A stretch of 64,000 nucleotides of DNA from Streptomyces phaeochromogenes (GTDB taxonomy: Bacteria > Actinomycetota > Actinomycetes > Streptomycetales > Streptomycetaceae). Below the pieces are notes generated by a model. That model was given only the letters and a program-made list of their open reading frames with translations, made no database searches and was not told where the DNA came from. The stretch covers positions 84,282 through 148,281 of the forward strand of contig NZ_LIQZ01000003.1 in the NCBI RefSeq assembly GCF_001418655.1. Reading direction: 5' to 3'. Shown here piece by piece: positions 53,129 to 61,613 of the stretch. Positions within the stretch are counted from its first letter, which is position 1. The number at the start of each line of letters is the position of its first letter. A program made the translations under genes and the position numbers.

Positions 53129-54328
53129 ATGGCTCAGAACACCGAAGTGGTCGTGATCGGCGGCGGATACGCCGGAGTCATGGCAGCCAATCGCCTGACG
53201 CAGCGCGAGGACGTGACCGTGACTCTGATCAACCCGCGCCCGGTCTTCGTTCACCGGATCCGCCTGCACCAAGCGGTGGGCGGGTCCCAGGACATGGTCG
53301 TCGATTTCCGAGAAGTCCTGGCCAAGGGCGTCCGGCTGGTGGTCGACACGGCCGCACGGATCGACGCGGCCGAGCGCAGCTTGGTGCTGGCGGCCGGCGG
53401 CACCGTTGGCTACGACTACCTGATCTACGCGGTGGGCAGCGGCAGCGCCGACCCGCGGGTGCCCGGAGCGGCCGAGTTCGCCTATCCGATCGCGAGCCTG
53501 GAGGAGGCACAGCGGCTGTGGTCGGTCCTCGACGCCGCGCCTGCGACGGCCGCGGTGACGGTTGTCGGAGCCGGTGCGCTCGGCATCGAGACCGCCGCCG
53601 AACTGGCGGAGGCGGGCCGCACCGTGACCCTGATGTGCGGCGAGGTACTCGGGCCGTATCTGCATCCCCGCGTTCGGCGCTCGATCGCCAAGCGGCTGGC
53701 CAAGCTCGGTGTGACCGTGCTCGAAGGCCCCGACGCGAGGGTGACGGCCGTGACGCGCGATGCCGTGCGGCTCGGTGGCGGCCGTGAGCTGCCGAGCGGA
53801 GTGACCGTCTGGACCGCCGGGTTCAGCGTGCCGGACCTGGCCGTGCGCAGCGGGCTGAGCACCGACGCCCTGGGCCGCCTGCTCACGGACGAGACGCTGA
53901 CGAGCGTGGACGACGTACGCATCGTCGCGGCCGGGGACTCGGCGGCACCGTCGGACCTGCCGCTGAGGATGAGCTGCCAGGCCGCAGGCCCGCTGGGCGC
54001 GCACGCCGCCGACACCGTGCTCAGCCGGATCGCGGGTGAGCAGCCCGCGTCCATCGACGTGGGGTTCTTCGGCCTGTGCGTCAGCCTTGGGCGTCACGCC
54101 GCCACGGTTCAGCTCGCCTCCAAGGACGACACCGCGAACAGGTTCTCCATCCGTGGCCGCCTTGCCGTGAAGATCAAGGAGAGCAGTTACAAGGGTTTGC
54201 TCAAGCATCTGGCGGACGAGGCGCGCAAGCCCGGTTCGCACACATGGCCCTTCAAGGACGACAAGCGCCGACGACTGCTGGAGGCCAAGCGCGCCGAGGC
54301 ACCGGCCACCGCTGAACGGGCCGCCTAA
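53129..54328 (+). CDS. FAD-dependent NAD(P)H dehydrogenase, NDH-2-like
   Basis: The 399-residue flavoprotein has an FAD-binding GGGYAG motif (11-16), a second Rossmann motif for NAD(P)H (VVGAGALGIETAAELAEAG), and the closing FAD motif VRIVAAGDSAAP. The layout matches small type II NADH dehydrogenases that pass electrons to quinones at the membrane surface. No hydrophobic membrane anchor is obvious; a basic tail (KDDKRRRLLEAKRAEAP) could attach it peripherally. It converges with the MerR gene 83 bp downstream. Confidence 0.88.
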   Translation: MAQNTEVVVIGGGYAGVMAANRLTQREDVTVTLINPRPVFVHRIRLHQAVGGSQDMVVDFREVLAKGVRLVVDTAARIDAAERSLVLAAGGTVGYDYLIYAVGSGSADPRVPGAAEFAYPIASLEEAQRLWSVLDAAPATAAVTVVGAGALGIETAAELAEAGRTVTLMCGEVLGPYLHPRVRRSIAKRLAKLGVTVLEGPDARVTAVTRDAVRLGGGRELPSGVTVWTAGFSVPDLAVRSGLSTDALGRLLTDETLTSVDDVRIVAAGDSAAPSDLPLRMSCQAAGPLGAHAADTVLSRIAGEQPASIDVGFFGLCVSLGRHAATVQLASKDDTANRFSIRGRLAVKIKESSYKGLLKHLADEARKPGSHTWPFKDDKRRRLLEAKRAEAPATAERAA

Positions 54329-54411
54329 CCAGGAGACGGCCCCCTGCAATCCGCTGGAATCCGCTGGGTACAGCCAACTCCGCAGTGGTCGGATTGCGCA
54401 CCGCCGCCAGG

Positions 54412-54828
54412 TCAGGGCCGCCTCGGGGCCGACGTACTCCGCATCCGGCGCTCCCCCAGTGTGGCCGCGAACTCCTCCGCCCGGGCCAGCTGGGTGCGCA
54501 GATCCTCGACTCGCTTGTGGGTGGCCTGCTCGAAGCCTCGAATCCGGTCCAGCAGTTCCTCACGTTCCTCGGGCGGCAGTTCCTCGCCGGAGTCGAGGCG
54601 GTCGGTGGCGTCGAGCAGGGCGCGCATCTCGTCGAGGGTGAAGCCGAGCGGCTTCATGCGACGGATGACCATCAGGCGGGCGACATCGGCCTCGGTGTAG
54701 AGACGGAAGCCGCCCTGGGAGCGGGCGGAGGGGATGACGAGGCCGGCGTCCTCGTAGTGCCGGATGGTGCGCAGCGACAGCTCCGTCCGTGCGGCGACCT
54801 CGCCGATCTGCATGTGCTCGCTGCTCAC
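54412..54828 (-). CDS. MerR family transcriptional regulator
   Basis: The 138-residue protein has a MerR winged helix (MQIGEVAARTELSLRTIRHYEDAGLV, GGFRLYTEADVARLMVIRRMKPLGF) and a coiled-coil dimerisation helix ending in a short tail without the conserved Cys of metal sensors. It is therefore a short MerR of the drug or stress type. GTG 54828 follows AGGAAGG by eight bases; ATG 54813 is an alternative. A near-perfect MerR-like palindrome lies at 54883-54900. Confidence 0.9.
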   Translation of the reverse strand: MSSEHMQIGEVAARTELSLRTIRHYEDAGLVIPSARSQGGFRLYTEADVARLMVIRRMKPLGFTLDEMRALLDATDRLDSGEELPPEEREELLDRIRGFEQATHKRVEDLRTQLARAEEFAATLGERRMRSTSAPRRP

Positions 54829-54882
54829 GCGGGGTGCCTTCCTCGTCTTCCGCTGCGGCCACAGGCAGCCGACGCCGATCTC

Positions 54883-54900
54883 TACTCTAACGTTAGGGTA
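54883..54900. promoter_or_regulatory. MerR-type operator
   Basis: TACTCTAACGTTAGGGTA is an 18-bp palindrome with a single mismatched pair, built on the perfect core CTAACGTTAG. MerR regulators bind such sites between over-spaced promoter elements. It lies 55-72 bp upstream of the MerR start. Confidence 0.7.
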
Positions 54901-55029
54901 GGGTTGCGCCGGTATTGGGGCGGTTGCCTGCCGTGCCCGTTCCCATGGCGCGGGATGTCGTCCCGTTACCGTCAGCCGTGTCGGGGCCGACGAAGCCCCC
55001 GGCGAAGACCGTTGTCCGCAGGAGAGAGC

Positions 55030-55074
55030 GTGCGCATGTCCGTGATGCCCGGCGCCGCTGTCTGCCCGCCGTGA
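55030..55074 (+). CDS. Possible 14-codon leader peptide upstream of SulP
   Basis: GTG at 55030 follows AGGAG by five bases and encodes MRMSVMPGAAVCPP. Short leaders with a late Cys precede sulfur and sulfate-transport genes in many actinomycetes, where they sense cysteine supply. Here only one Cys is present and the conserved body of known leaders is missing, so the call is tentative. Confidence 0.35.
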   Translation: MRMSVMPGAAVCPP

Positions 55075-55191
55075 CCCTTCGACCGCAAGCAGCGCCCGAT
55101 TCCCGCTCCGGTCGCGTCGCCGCTGCCCCCTGACCTCGGTCCGCGCCGCTCGCGGATCTCGTGGACGACTGCCCCGGTTCTCCACGCCTAC

Positions 55192-56754
55192 TTGCGCGCC
55201 CGCCGTGATGGCGGGTGTGCCCGAGCACGACAGGTTCCTCTCGTCTTGTCCTCCCCCGCACTGTCCCCGGCCGCGTGGCTGCGCGGCTCCCGACGTCCGT
55301 CATGGCTGTCCGATCCGAAGGTGCTGCGCACCGAGGTGCTGGCCGGTCTCGTGGTTGCCCTGGCACTGATCCCGGAGGCGATCTCGTTCTCGATCATCGC
55401 CGGGGTCGAGCCGGCGATCGGCCTGTTCGCGTCGTTCACGATGGCCGTGACCATCGCGATCGTCGGCGGCCGGCCGGCCATGATCTCCGCCGCCACCGGT
55501 GCCGTCGCCCTGGTCATCGCTCCGCTCAACCGCGAACACGGCTTCGGCTATCTGGTCGCGGCCGTCGTACTCGCCGGTGTCTTCCAGATCGTCCTCGGCG
55601 CACTCGGGGTGGCCAGGCTGATGCGGTTCGTGCCGCGCAGCGTGATGGTCGGCTTCGTCAACTCCCTCGCCATCCTCATCTTCCTGGCGCAGGTGCCTGA
55701 GATGACGAACGTGCCCTGGGCGGTCTATCCGCTGCTCGCCGCCGGGCTGGCGCTGATGGTGTTCTTCCCGAGAGTCACCGCGGTGATCCCGGCGCCACTG
55801 GTCTCCATCGTCATCCTCACGGTCATCACGCTCGCGGCCGGGATCGCGGTGCCGACCGTGGGCGACAAGGGCGACCTGCCGTCCGCGCTGCCGATGCCCG
55901 GGCTGCCGGACGTGCCGTTCACCCTGGACACCCTCACCACCATCGCTCCGTACGCGCTCGCGATGGCCCTGGTCGGTCTGATGGAGTCGTTGATGACCGC
56001 GAAGCTGGTCGACGACATCACCGACACCCACTCCTCCAAGACCCGCGAGTCCATCGGGCAGGGCATCGCCAACATCGTGACCGGCTTCTTCGGCGGCATG
56101 GGCGGCTGCGCCATGATCGGCCAGACGATGATCAACGTCCGGGTCTCCGGCGCCCGCACCCGCCTGTCGACGTTCCTCGCCGGTGCCTTCCTGATGGTGC
56201 TGTGCATCGTCTTCGGACCGGTCGTCTCCGACATCCCCATGGCGGCGCTCGTCGCGGTGATGGTCATGGTGTCGTTCGCGACCTTCGACTGGCACTCCAT
56301 CGCCCCGAAGACACTCAGGCGGATGCCGGCCGGGGAGATCACCGTCATGGTGGTCACCGTCGCCTGTGTCGTCGCCACCCACAACCTCGCCATCGGCGTC
56401 GTCGCCGGCTCCATCACCGCGATGGTCATCTTCGCCAAGCGCGTCGCCCACGTCGCCGAGGTCACCGCCGCCACCGACCCCGACCACGCCACCGTCGTCT
56501 ACCGGGTCACGGGCGAGCTGTTCTTCGCCTCCTCCAACGACCTCGTCGGCCGGTTCGATTACGCGGGCGACCCCGACAGGGTCGTCATCGACCTGTCCGC
56601 GGCCCACATCTGGGACGCGTCCTCCGTCGCCGCCCTGGACGCCATCGAGACCAAGTACGCCCAGCGCGGCAAGACGGTCGAGATCATCGGACTGAACGGG
56701 CCGAGCGCTCACATCCACAAGACACTCAGCGGCGAACTCGCCGGCAACCACTGA
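55192..56754 (+). CDS. SulP family anion transporter with STAS domain
   Basis: The 520-residue protein has about ten membrane helices with SulP signatures (EVLAGLVVALALIPEAISFSIIAGVEP, GGRPAMISAATGA, GFFGGMGGCAMIGQT) and a C-terminal STAS domain (about 415-510; VVIDLSAAHIWDASSVAALDAIE). Relatives import sulfate, bicarbonate or other anions. The start is uncertain: TTG 55192 is the first in-frame candidate and TTG 55246 the next, neither with a strong ribosome site. Similarity to the family begins near residue 30. Confidence 0.88.
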   Translation: MRARRDGGCARARQVPLVLSSPALSPAAWLRGSRRPSWLSDPKVLRTEVLAGLVVALALIPEAISFSIIAGVEPAIGLFASFTMAVTIAIVGGRPAMISAATGAVALVIAPLNREHGFGYLVAAVVLAGVFQIVLGALGVARLMRFVPRSVMVGFVNSLAILIFLAQVPEMTNVPWAVYPLLAAGLALMVFFPRVTAVIPAPLVSIVILTVITLAAGIAVPTVGDKGDLPSALPMPGLPDVPFTLDTLTTIAPYALAMALVGLMESLMTAKLVDDITDTHSSKTRESIGQGIANIVTGFFGGMGGCAMIGQTMINVRVSGARTRLSTFLAGAFLMVLCIVFGPVVSDIPMAALVAVMVMVSFATFDWHSIAPKTLRRMPAGEITVMVVTVACVVATHNLAIGVVAGSITAMVIFAKRVAHVAEVTAATDPDHATVVYRVTGELFFASSNDLVGRFDYAGDPDRVVIDLSAAHIWDASSVAALDAIETKYAQRGKTVEIIGLNGPSAHIHKTLSGELAGNH

Positions 56755-56925
56755 CTCCCGAGCAGCCGTGGCTCGTCCACCTCGCAGGTGGCTCGATCGC
56801 AGCTTGCGTAGGAGCCGCCAGCCTTGGGGGAGCATCGCCCCCCACGCGACGCCCCGCGACGGGGACGCCGAGGCGTCGGCAGGATCGGAGGGCGGGGGTC
56901 CTCGCACAAGGTCCGAGGCGCTGAG
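56755..56925. other. Convergent gap with short inverted repeats
   Basis: Between the SulP and S51 genes there are short hairpins: CCACCTCGCAGGTGG (56777-56791) and GGGGG-AGCATCG-CCCCC (56826-56842). They could terminate both transcripts. No gene is seen. Confidence 0.45.
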
Positions 56926-57594
56926 TCACGGATGGAATCGCCAGCGGCCTTCAGAAATGACATCCACCTTGCCGTCCTTGACGCGAACGGCTGTCTCGTC
57001 GTCGATGAAGTAGATCGGGAAGTCCGCCCGCGCAACGATGCGATCGGCCCAGGCGTCGTCCCGCTCGGGGAAATCCGGCGAGTACAGGTGGGGCTTGAGA
57101 TACCAGTCGAAGAGGCCGAACGGCGGCTCCACGGTCGTCGCGCCGAGCACGTGGAGGTCCGGGGTGTCCCCGATGACATCGGCGGAGTGTCCGGTGAGAT
57201 TGCGGCTGAAGATCATTGATCCGGCGCTGACCCCCACATAGACCCGGCTCTCCAGCGCCTGAAGGAAGCCGTCGGCCAGGCCGTTGCCGCTGATGCTGCG
57301 CGCGAGGTGGTAGTGGTTGCCACCCTCGACATAGATGACGTCGGCGTTCAGCAGCCGATCGAGCACCATCTGCCGGGGCAGGCCGTTCATCTCCAGGACG
57401 TCGAACTCCCGCCAGCCGAGGCCGTGCAGCCGGTTCATGTCCGCGAGGAACCACCCGTGGTCCCCGGGCTCGGCGACCGATGCCGTGGGAACGAACACGA
57501 TGTTCGCCGATCCGAACGGCTTTCCCAGCATGTCCCGAAGCGCATCCCGCAGCGTCTCGTTGCGCAGGCCACTCGCCGTCAGCAGAAAGTTCAT
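56926..57594 (-). CDS. Peptidase S51 family protein (dipeptidase E/cyanophycinase-like)
   Basis: The 222-residue protein (MNFLLTASGLRNETLRDAL) has the S51 nucleophile motif GVSAGSM and the upstream VIYVEGGNHYHLA segment typical of alpha-aspartyl dipeptidase-like enzymes. There is no signal peptide, so it should be cytoplasmic. Known members cleave Asp-X dipeptides or cyanophycin-derived peptides; the preference here is unknown. The ATG at 57594 is the start that matches the family; upstream codons look non-coding. Confidence 0.87.
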   Translation of the reverse strand: MNFLLTASGLRNETLRDALRDMLGKPFGSANIVFVPTASVAEPGDHGWFLADMNRLHGLGWREFDVLEMNGLPRQMVLDRLLNADVIYVEGGNHYHLARSISGNGLADGFLQALESRVYVGVSAGSMIFSRNLTGHSADVIGDTPDLHVLGATTVEPPFGLFDWYLKPHLYSPDFPERDDAWADRIVARADFPIYFIDDETAVRVKDGKVDVISEGRWRFHP

Positions 57595-57750
57595 CGGGCG
57601 AGCCAAGCACGGCTGAGGGGCGCACGCAACGAACCCAGGATCCACCAATACCGTCACGGCATGGCCGCATCAGGGACAAGTACTTACGGACTCGTGACGT
57701 GGTGCGCGCGGCCCGGGGGTCGGGCGGGTGTGCCGCCCTAACGTGGGCAC

Positions 57751-58749
57751 ATGCGAGTACTGGTCACCGGCGGTGCCGGGTTCATCGGGTCCCATGTCGT
57801 CGAGGCGCTTGAGGCGTGCGGGCACGAACCCGTCGTGTTCGACGTACGTGATGATCCTGAAGCGGACGTCCGAGACCCGGAGGCGGTGGCCCGCGCCCTG
57901 GCCGGTGTGGACGCCGTGTGCCATCAGGCGGCGATGGTCGGCCTGGGTACCGGATTCACCGACGCGGCGGAGTACGTCTCCCGCAACGACCTCGGCACCG
58001 CCGTACTGCTCACGGCCATGGCCGAGAAGGACGTACGACGGCTGGTGCTGGCCGGCTCGATGGTGGTCTACGGGGAGGGCAGGTACACGTGCGCGCGGCA
58101 TGGGGTGGTACGGCCCGGACCCCGCGATGTCACCGACCTGGCGGCCGGGCGTTTCGAGCCGCGGTGCCCGGTGTGCGGGGAGGAGTTGTCGCCCGGGCTG
58201 GTCGGGGAGGACGCGCCGGTGGACCCGCGCAACGTGTACGCCACCACCAAGCTCGCCCAGGAACATCTGGCCGCCGCGTGGGCACGCTCGACGGGCGGGT
58301 CGGCGGTGTCGTTGCGCTACCACAACGTGTACGGGCCCCGGATGCCGCAGGACACGCCGTACGCCGGAGTCGCCTCCTTCTTCCGTTCGGCGCTCGCCCG
58401 GGGTGAAGCCCCGCGTGTGTACGAGGACGGTCTGCAGCGGCGGGACTTCGTGCACGTACGGGACGTGGCGACGGCCAACGCGGCGGCTCTGGAGGCGGAT
58501 TCGGCAGCCGGAGCGCTCACCGCGTACAACACAGGCAGCGGTGAGCCGCACACAGTAGGAGAGATGGCGACGGCGCTGGCGGCGGACCACGGGCCCGAGC
58601 CGGTCGTGACCGGCGAGTACCGGCTGGGCGACGTGCGGCACATCACGGCGGACTCGTCCCGGCTGCGGGCGGAGCTGGGGTGGAAGCCGGAGGTCGGCTT
58701 CGCGGACGGCATGCGGGAGTTCGCGCGGGCCGGGATGCGTGGCGCGTAG
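57751..58749 (+). CDS. NAD-dependent sugar epimerase/dehydratase with zinc-ribbon-like insert
   Basis: The 332-residue extended SDR has the NAD motif GGAGFIG (7-13) and the catalytic YATTK (from NVYATTKLA), with typical end segments FVHVRDVATAN and DVRHITADSSRLRAELGW. Between the NAD and catalytic parts (about 110-150) lies an insert with a Cys in YTCARHG and the pair CPVCG, which could bind zinc. Related epimerases with such an insert act on nucleotide-linked deoxysugars. It may open the right-end glycan cluster. Confidence 0.88.
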   Translation: MRVLVTGGAGFIGSHVVEALEACGHEPVVFDVRDDPEADVRDPEAVARALAGVDAVCHQAAMVGLGTGFTDAAEYVSRNDLGTAVLLTAMAEKDVRRLVLAGSMVVYGEGRYTCARHGVVRPGPRDVTDLAAGRFEPRCPVCGEELSPGLVGEDAPVDPRNVYATTKLAQEHLAAAWARSTGGSAVSLRYHNVYGPRMPQDTPYAGVASFFRSALARGEAPRVYEDGLQRRDFVHVRDVATANAAALEADSAAGALTAYNTGSGEPHTVGEMATALAADHGPEPVVTGEYRLGDVRHITADSSRLRAELGWKPEVGFADGMREFARAGMRGA

Positions 58750-58778
58750 CCTCCCTTGGACCGGTGGTGCTGCCCGCT

Positions 58779-59891
58779 TCAGGAAGCGGCCGCGGGCAGC
58801 ACCACCTCGAAGCGGCAGCCACCGGGGATGTTGCGTACGGTGGCACGGCCCTGGTGGGCCTCCACGATGCCGCGGACGATGGCCAGGCCGAGCCCGGCGC
58901 CCCCCGGAGGAGTGCGGGCGTGGGTGCCGCGCCAGCCGGTGTCGAAGACGCGGGGCAGGTCCTCCTCGGGGATGCCGCCGCAGCCGTCCGTCACGGACAA
59001 CACCACGCCGTCGGTCAATCGTTCGGCGGCCACCATGACGGTGCCGTCCGCGGGGGTGCGCCGGATCGCGTTGACCAGAAGGTTGCCCAGCACACGGCTC
59101 ATCTCCTTGCCGTCCACCTCCACCGGCAGGGGCTCGACCCCGTCCCCGACGAGGCGCACCCCGTGTTCGCGGGCCAGCGGATACACCCCGGCGAGGGCGT
59201 CGCCGACCAGGTCGTAGACGGACATCCGGGAGAGCGACAGAGCAAGGCTGCCGGCGTGTATGCGGGAGAGTTCGAAGAGGTCGCCGACCATCTCGTTGAG
59301 GCGCTCGACCTCGGTGCGGATCTGCTTCAGATAGCGGTCCGGGTCGGTGGCGACACCGTCCTCCAGCGCCTCGGCCATCGCACGCAGGCCCGCGAGCGGG
59401 GTGCGCAGGTCGTGCGAGATCCATGCGACGAGTTCACGGCGCGAGGTTTCCAGGGCGCGCTCGCGCTGCCTGGATTCGGCGAGCTTCGCGCTGGTTGTCT
59501 GCAACTCCCGGCTGAGCGCGGCCAGTTCGGCGGTGGCCGCGCCGTGGGGTGCCGTGAAGTCGCCGTCGTCTCCGAAGGAGCGGGCGGCGAGGGCGAGTTC
59601 ATGACTGCGGGCGACCACCCAGCGGCCCAGCAGCAGGGCGGCGGCCAGGGAGACGACGGCCGCCATCGCGACCACCGTCGTCACAACGGACAGGTCGTGC
59701 GCGGACAGGAACATCGCCTGCGCCACGGCCAGGGTGCCCGCGAGCATCGCGGTCACCGCGACGGCGGCCACCACGGTGAGGGAGGTGGTCAGTGAGCGGC
59801 GGCGCAGCATCCACAGTGTTCCCGCCCCGAGCAGCCCGGCCGCGCCGGCGCCCAGGAAGGCATACAGAGCGATGAGGAGGGTGGCGTGCAT
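58779..59891 (-). CDS. Sensor histidine kinase (HAMP/HisKA type)
   Basis: The 370-residue kinase has two N-terminal hydrophobic segments (TLLIALYAFLGAGAAGLLG, LTVVAAVAVTAMLAGTLAV), a HAMP-like linker, and the phospho-acceptor RRELVAWISHDLRTPLAGLRAM. HATPase motifs VLGNLLVNAIRRTP, VTDGCGGIP and GGAGLGLAIVRG follow. ATG 59891 follows GAGGA by six bases. The response regulator gene ends 2 bp upstream of it, so the two are one operon. It resembles Streptomyces envelope-stress kinases of the CseC/MtrB kind. Confidence 0.92.
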   Translation of the reverse strand: MHATLLIALYAFLGAGAAGLLGAGTLWMLRRRSLTTSLTVVAAVAVTAMLAGTLAVAQAMFLSAHDLSVVTTVVAMAAVVSLAAALLLGRWVVARSHELALAARSFGDDGDFTAPHGAATAELAALSRELQTTSAKLAESRQRERALETSRRELVAWISHDLRTPLAGLRAMAEALEDGVATDPDRYLKQIRTEVERLNEMVGDLFELSRIHAGSLALSLSRMSVYDLVGDALAGVYPLAREHGVRLVGDGVEPLPVEVDGKEMSRVLGNLLVNAIRRTPADGTVMVAAERLTDGVVLSVTDGCGGIPEEDLPRVFDTGWRGTHARTPPGGAGLGLAIVRGIVEAHQGRATVRNIPGGCRFEVVLPAAAS

Positions 59892-59893
59892 GA

Positions 59894-60739
59894 TCACTCC
59901 TCACCCTGGCCGGAAAGGCCGGGAAGATCAGAAGGACCGGGAGGCTCGGAAGAACCGGAGAGACCAGCGAGACCAGAGGGGCCGGAGGGGTTGGAGGATC
60001 CGGACGGACCTGCGGCTTCGAATCGGTAGCCGACCCCCCACACCGTCTGGATCAGGCGAGGCCTGGCGGGGTCGTCCTCGACCTTGTTGCGCAGCCGTCG
60101 GACGTGGACCGTGACGGTCGAGAGGTCGCCGAAGTCCCAGCCCCACACCTCACGCATCAGGTCCTCGCGGCTGAACGCCCGGCCCGGATGACGCAGGAAG
60201 AACGCGAGCAGGTCGAACTCGCGCAGGGTGAGGGCGAGTTCGCCTCCGTTCTTGGTGGCGCGGCGGGCGGCCGGGTCGACGGTGAGTCCGGCCGCGCTGT
60301 GGGTCCGCGTGCCCGCGCGGGGCCGCGTGCGGCGCAGGACCGACTCCACCCGCAGCACCAACTCCCGAGGGCTGAACGGCTTGGTCACATAGTCGTCCGC
60401 CCCCACCTCCAGGCCGAGGATGCGGTCGTCCTCGTCCCCGCGGGCGGTCAGCATGATGACCGGCACGGGGCCACGGCCACGCAGCCGACGACACACCTCC
60501 AGACCGTCCATGCCGGGCAGCATCAGGTCGAGTACCACCAGGTCCGGCCAGTGCGCGGCGGCGCCGGCAAGGGCGGTCGGCCCGTCCTCGGCCCGGTCCA
60601 CCAGGTACCCGGCGCGATCCAGGTAGCCCGAGACGACCTCGGCGACCGTGGGGTCGTCGTCGACGACGAGGACGCGTGCCGTCCCGGTCCGTCCGTCGGC
60701 GGAGGCGCCGGCCACCGACTCGTGCGGTTGCTGTTCCAT
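59894..60739 (-). CDS. OmpR-type response regulator
   Basis: The 281-residue protein has a receiver with Asp27-Asp29, phospho-acceptor Asp71 in LDLMLPGMDG and Lys in YVTKPFSP. An OmpR winged helix follows (LTLREFDLLAFFLRHPGRAFSREDLMREVWGWDFG). The C-terminal 35 residues are a Gly/Ser/Pro-rich low-complexity tail not typical of the family. It precedes the kinase gene with 2 bp between them. The divergent glycosyltransferase operon is the natural target. Confidence 0.92.
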   Translation of the reverse strand: MEQQPHESVAGASADGRTGTARVLVVDDDPTVAEVVSGYLDRAGYLVDRAEDGPTALAGAAAHWPDLVVLDLMLPGMDGLEVCRRLRGRGPVPVIMLTARGDEDDRILGLEVGADDYVTKPFSPRELVLRVESVLRRTRPRAGTRTHSAAGLTVDPAARRATKNGGELALTLREFDLLAFFLRHPGRAFSREDLMREVWGWDFGDLSTVTVHVRRLRNKVEDDPARPRLIQTVWGVGYRFEAAGPSGSSNPSGPSGLAGLSGSSEPPGPSDLPGLSGQGEE

Positions 60740-60866
60740 ACGGCCAGCCTCGCACCACGCGCCTTCGAGCGTCGCTCCGCGAGTGGCTCGTCGGCCCTGA
60801 CGTCCGTGTTTCGTAAGGAGCCGAAGCCCGATATGTGCGTTTCGCGTTCGTAGGGTGAGAGCCGTG

Positions 60867-61613
60867 ATGACCTCTTCCACACCCGAGGACGTTGATGTCG
60901 TCCTCCCCTGCCTGAACGAAGCCGAGGCACTGCCCTGGGTACTCGCCCGCATTCCGTCCGGCTGGCGTGCCCTTGTGGTGGACAACGGCTCCACCGACGG
61001 CTCGGCGGACATCGCCCGGGACCTGGGCGCCACCGTCGTCCACGAACCGCGCCGCGGCTTCGGTGCCGCGTGCCACGCGGGACTGACCGCGGCCACGGCC
61101 GGCATCGTGTGCTTCTGCGACTGCGACGCCTCGCTGGACCCGGCCCTGCTCGTGCCGTTCGTGGACGAAGTCCGGGGCGGCGAAGCCGACTTGGTGCTCG
61201 GTCGGCGCCGTCCGCAGGGCCGGGGCGCCTGGCCCGTGCACGCCCGGGCGGGCAATCTCGCACTCGCGCTGATGCTGCGCCGCCGCACCGGTCTGCGCCT
61301 GCACGACCTCGGCCCGCTGCGCGCCGCCCGCCGCGAGGCGCTGCTCGCCCTGGACCTGACCGACCGGCGCAGCGGCTACCCGCTGGAGATGGTCGTGCGG
61401 GCCGCCGACGCGGGCTGGCACGTCACCGAACACGACGTCCCGTATCTGCCGCGGTCCGGCGCCTCGAAGGTGACCGGGACCTGGCGCGGCACCTGGCAGG
61501 CGGTACGCGACATGAGCCGCGTCCTGGCCGAGCGACCCGCCGTACCCACTGCGGCCACGGCACAGGCACAGGCTCAGGCCCAGGCCCAGGCCCAAGGAGG
61601 ATCCCGCCGGTGA
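60867..61613 (+). CDS. Family 2 glycosyltransferase
   Basis: The 248-residue GT-A enzyme has DVVLPCLNEAEALPWVLAR, the nucleotide-sugar loop DNGSTDGSADIAR and a DxD-type CDCDASLDP motif. The layout matches polyprenyl-phosphate/dolichol-phosphate mannose synthase-like GT2 proteins. The C-terminus ends in seven Ala-Gln repeats, encoded by a CAGGCC-type hexamer repeat, then GGSRR. It starts at ATG 60867 (GTG 60855 and 60864 are in frame). It overlaps the next gene by GTGA and is coupled to it. It may add a sugar to a polyprenyl carrier. Confidence 0.88.
   Translation: MTSSTPEDVDVVLPCLNEAEALPWVLARIPSGWRALVVDNGSTDGSADIARDLGATVVHEPRRGFGAACHAGLTAATAGIVCFCDCDASLDPALLVPFVDEVRGGEADLVLGRRRPQGRGAWPVHARAGNLALALMLRRRTGLRLHDLGPLRAARREALLALDLTDRRSGYPLEMVVRAADAGWHVTEHDVPYLPRSGASKVTGTWRGTWQAVRDMSRVLAERPAVPTAATAQAQAQAQAQAQGGSRR
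61555..61598 (+). repeat. Hexanucleotide repeat encoding Ala-Gln at the end of the GT2 gene
   Basis: GCACAGGCACAGGCTCAGGCC and further CAGGCC copies encode an Ala-Gln run at the C-terminus. The period is six, so the frame is kept. It lies just before the ribosome site of the next gene. Confidence 0.85.

Larger units (their letters stand above)
54829..55191. other. Divergent region between MerR and SulP genes
   Basis: This 363-bp region carries the MerR-type palindrome (54883-54900) near the MerR gene and a possible 14-codon leader frame (55030-55074) ahead of the SulP gene. The remainder shows no recognisable feature. Confidence 0.55.

Noticed and set aside
55300..56907. 535-codon minus-strand frame opposite SulP
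   Set aside because: It is Asp/Gly/Arg/His-rich low-complexity antisense sequence; the SulP frame explains the region.
61555..61598. Functional tandem-repeat domain in the GT2 protein
   Set aside because: The Ala-Gln run is short low-complexity sequence from hexamer slippage; no function is supported.
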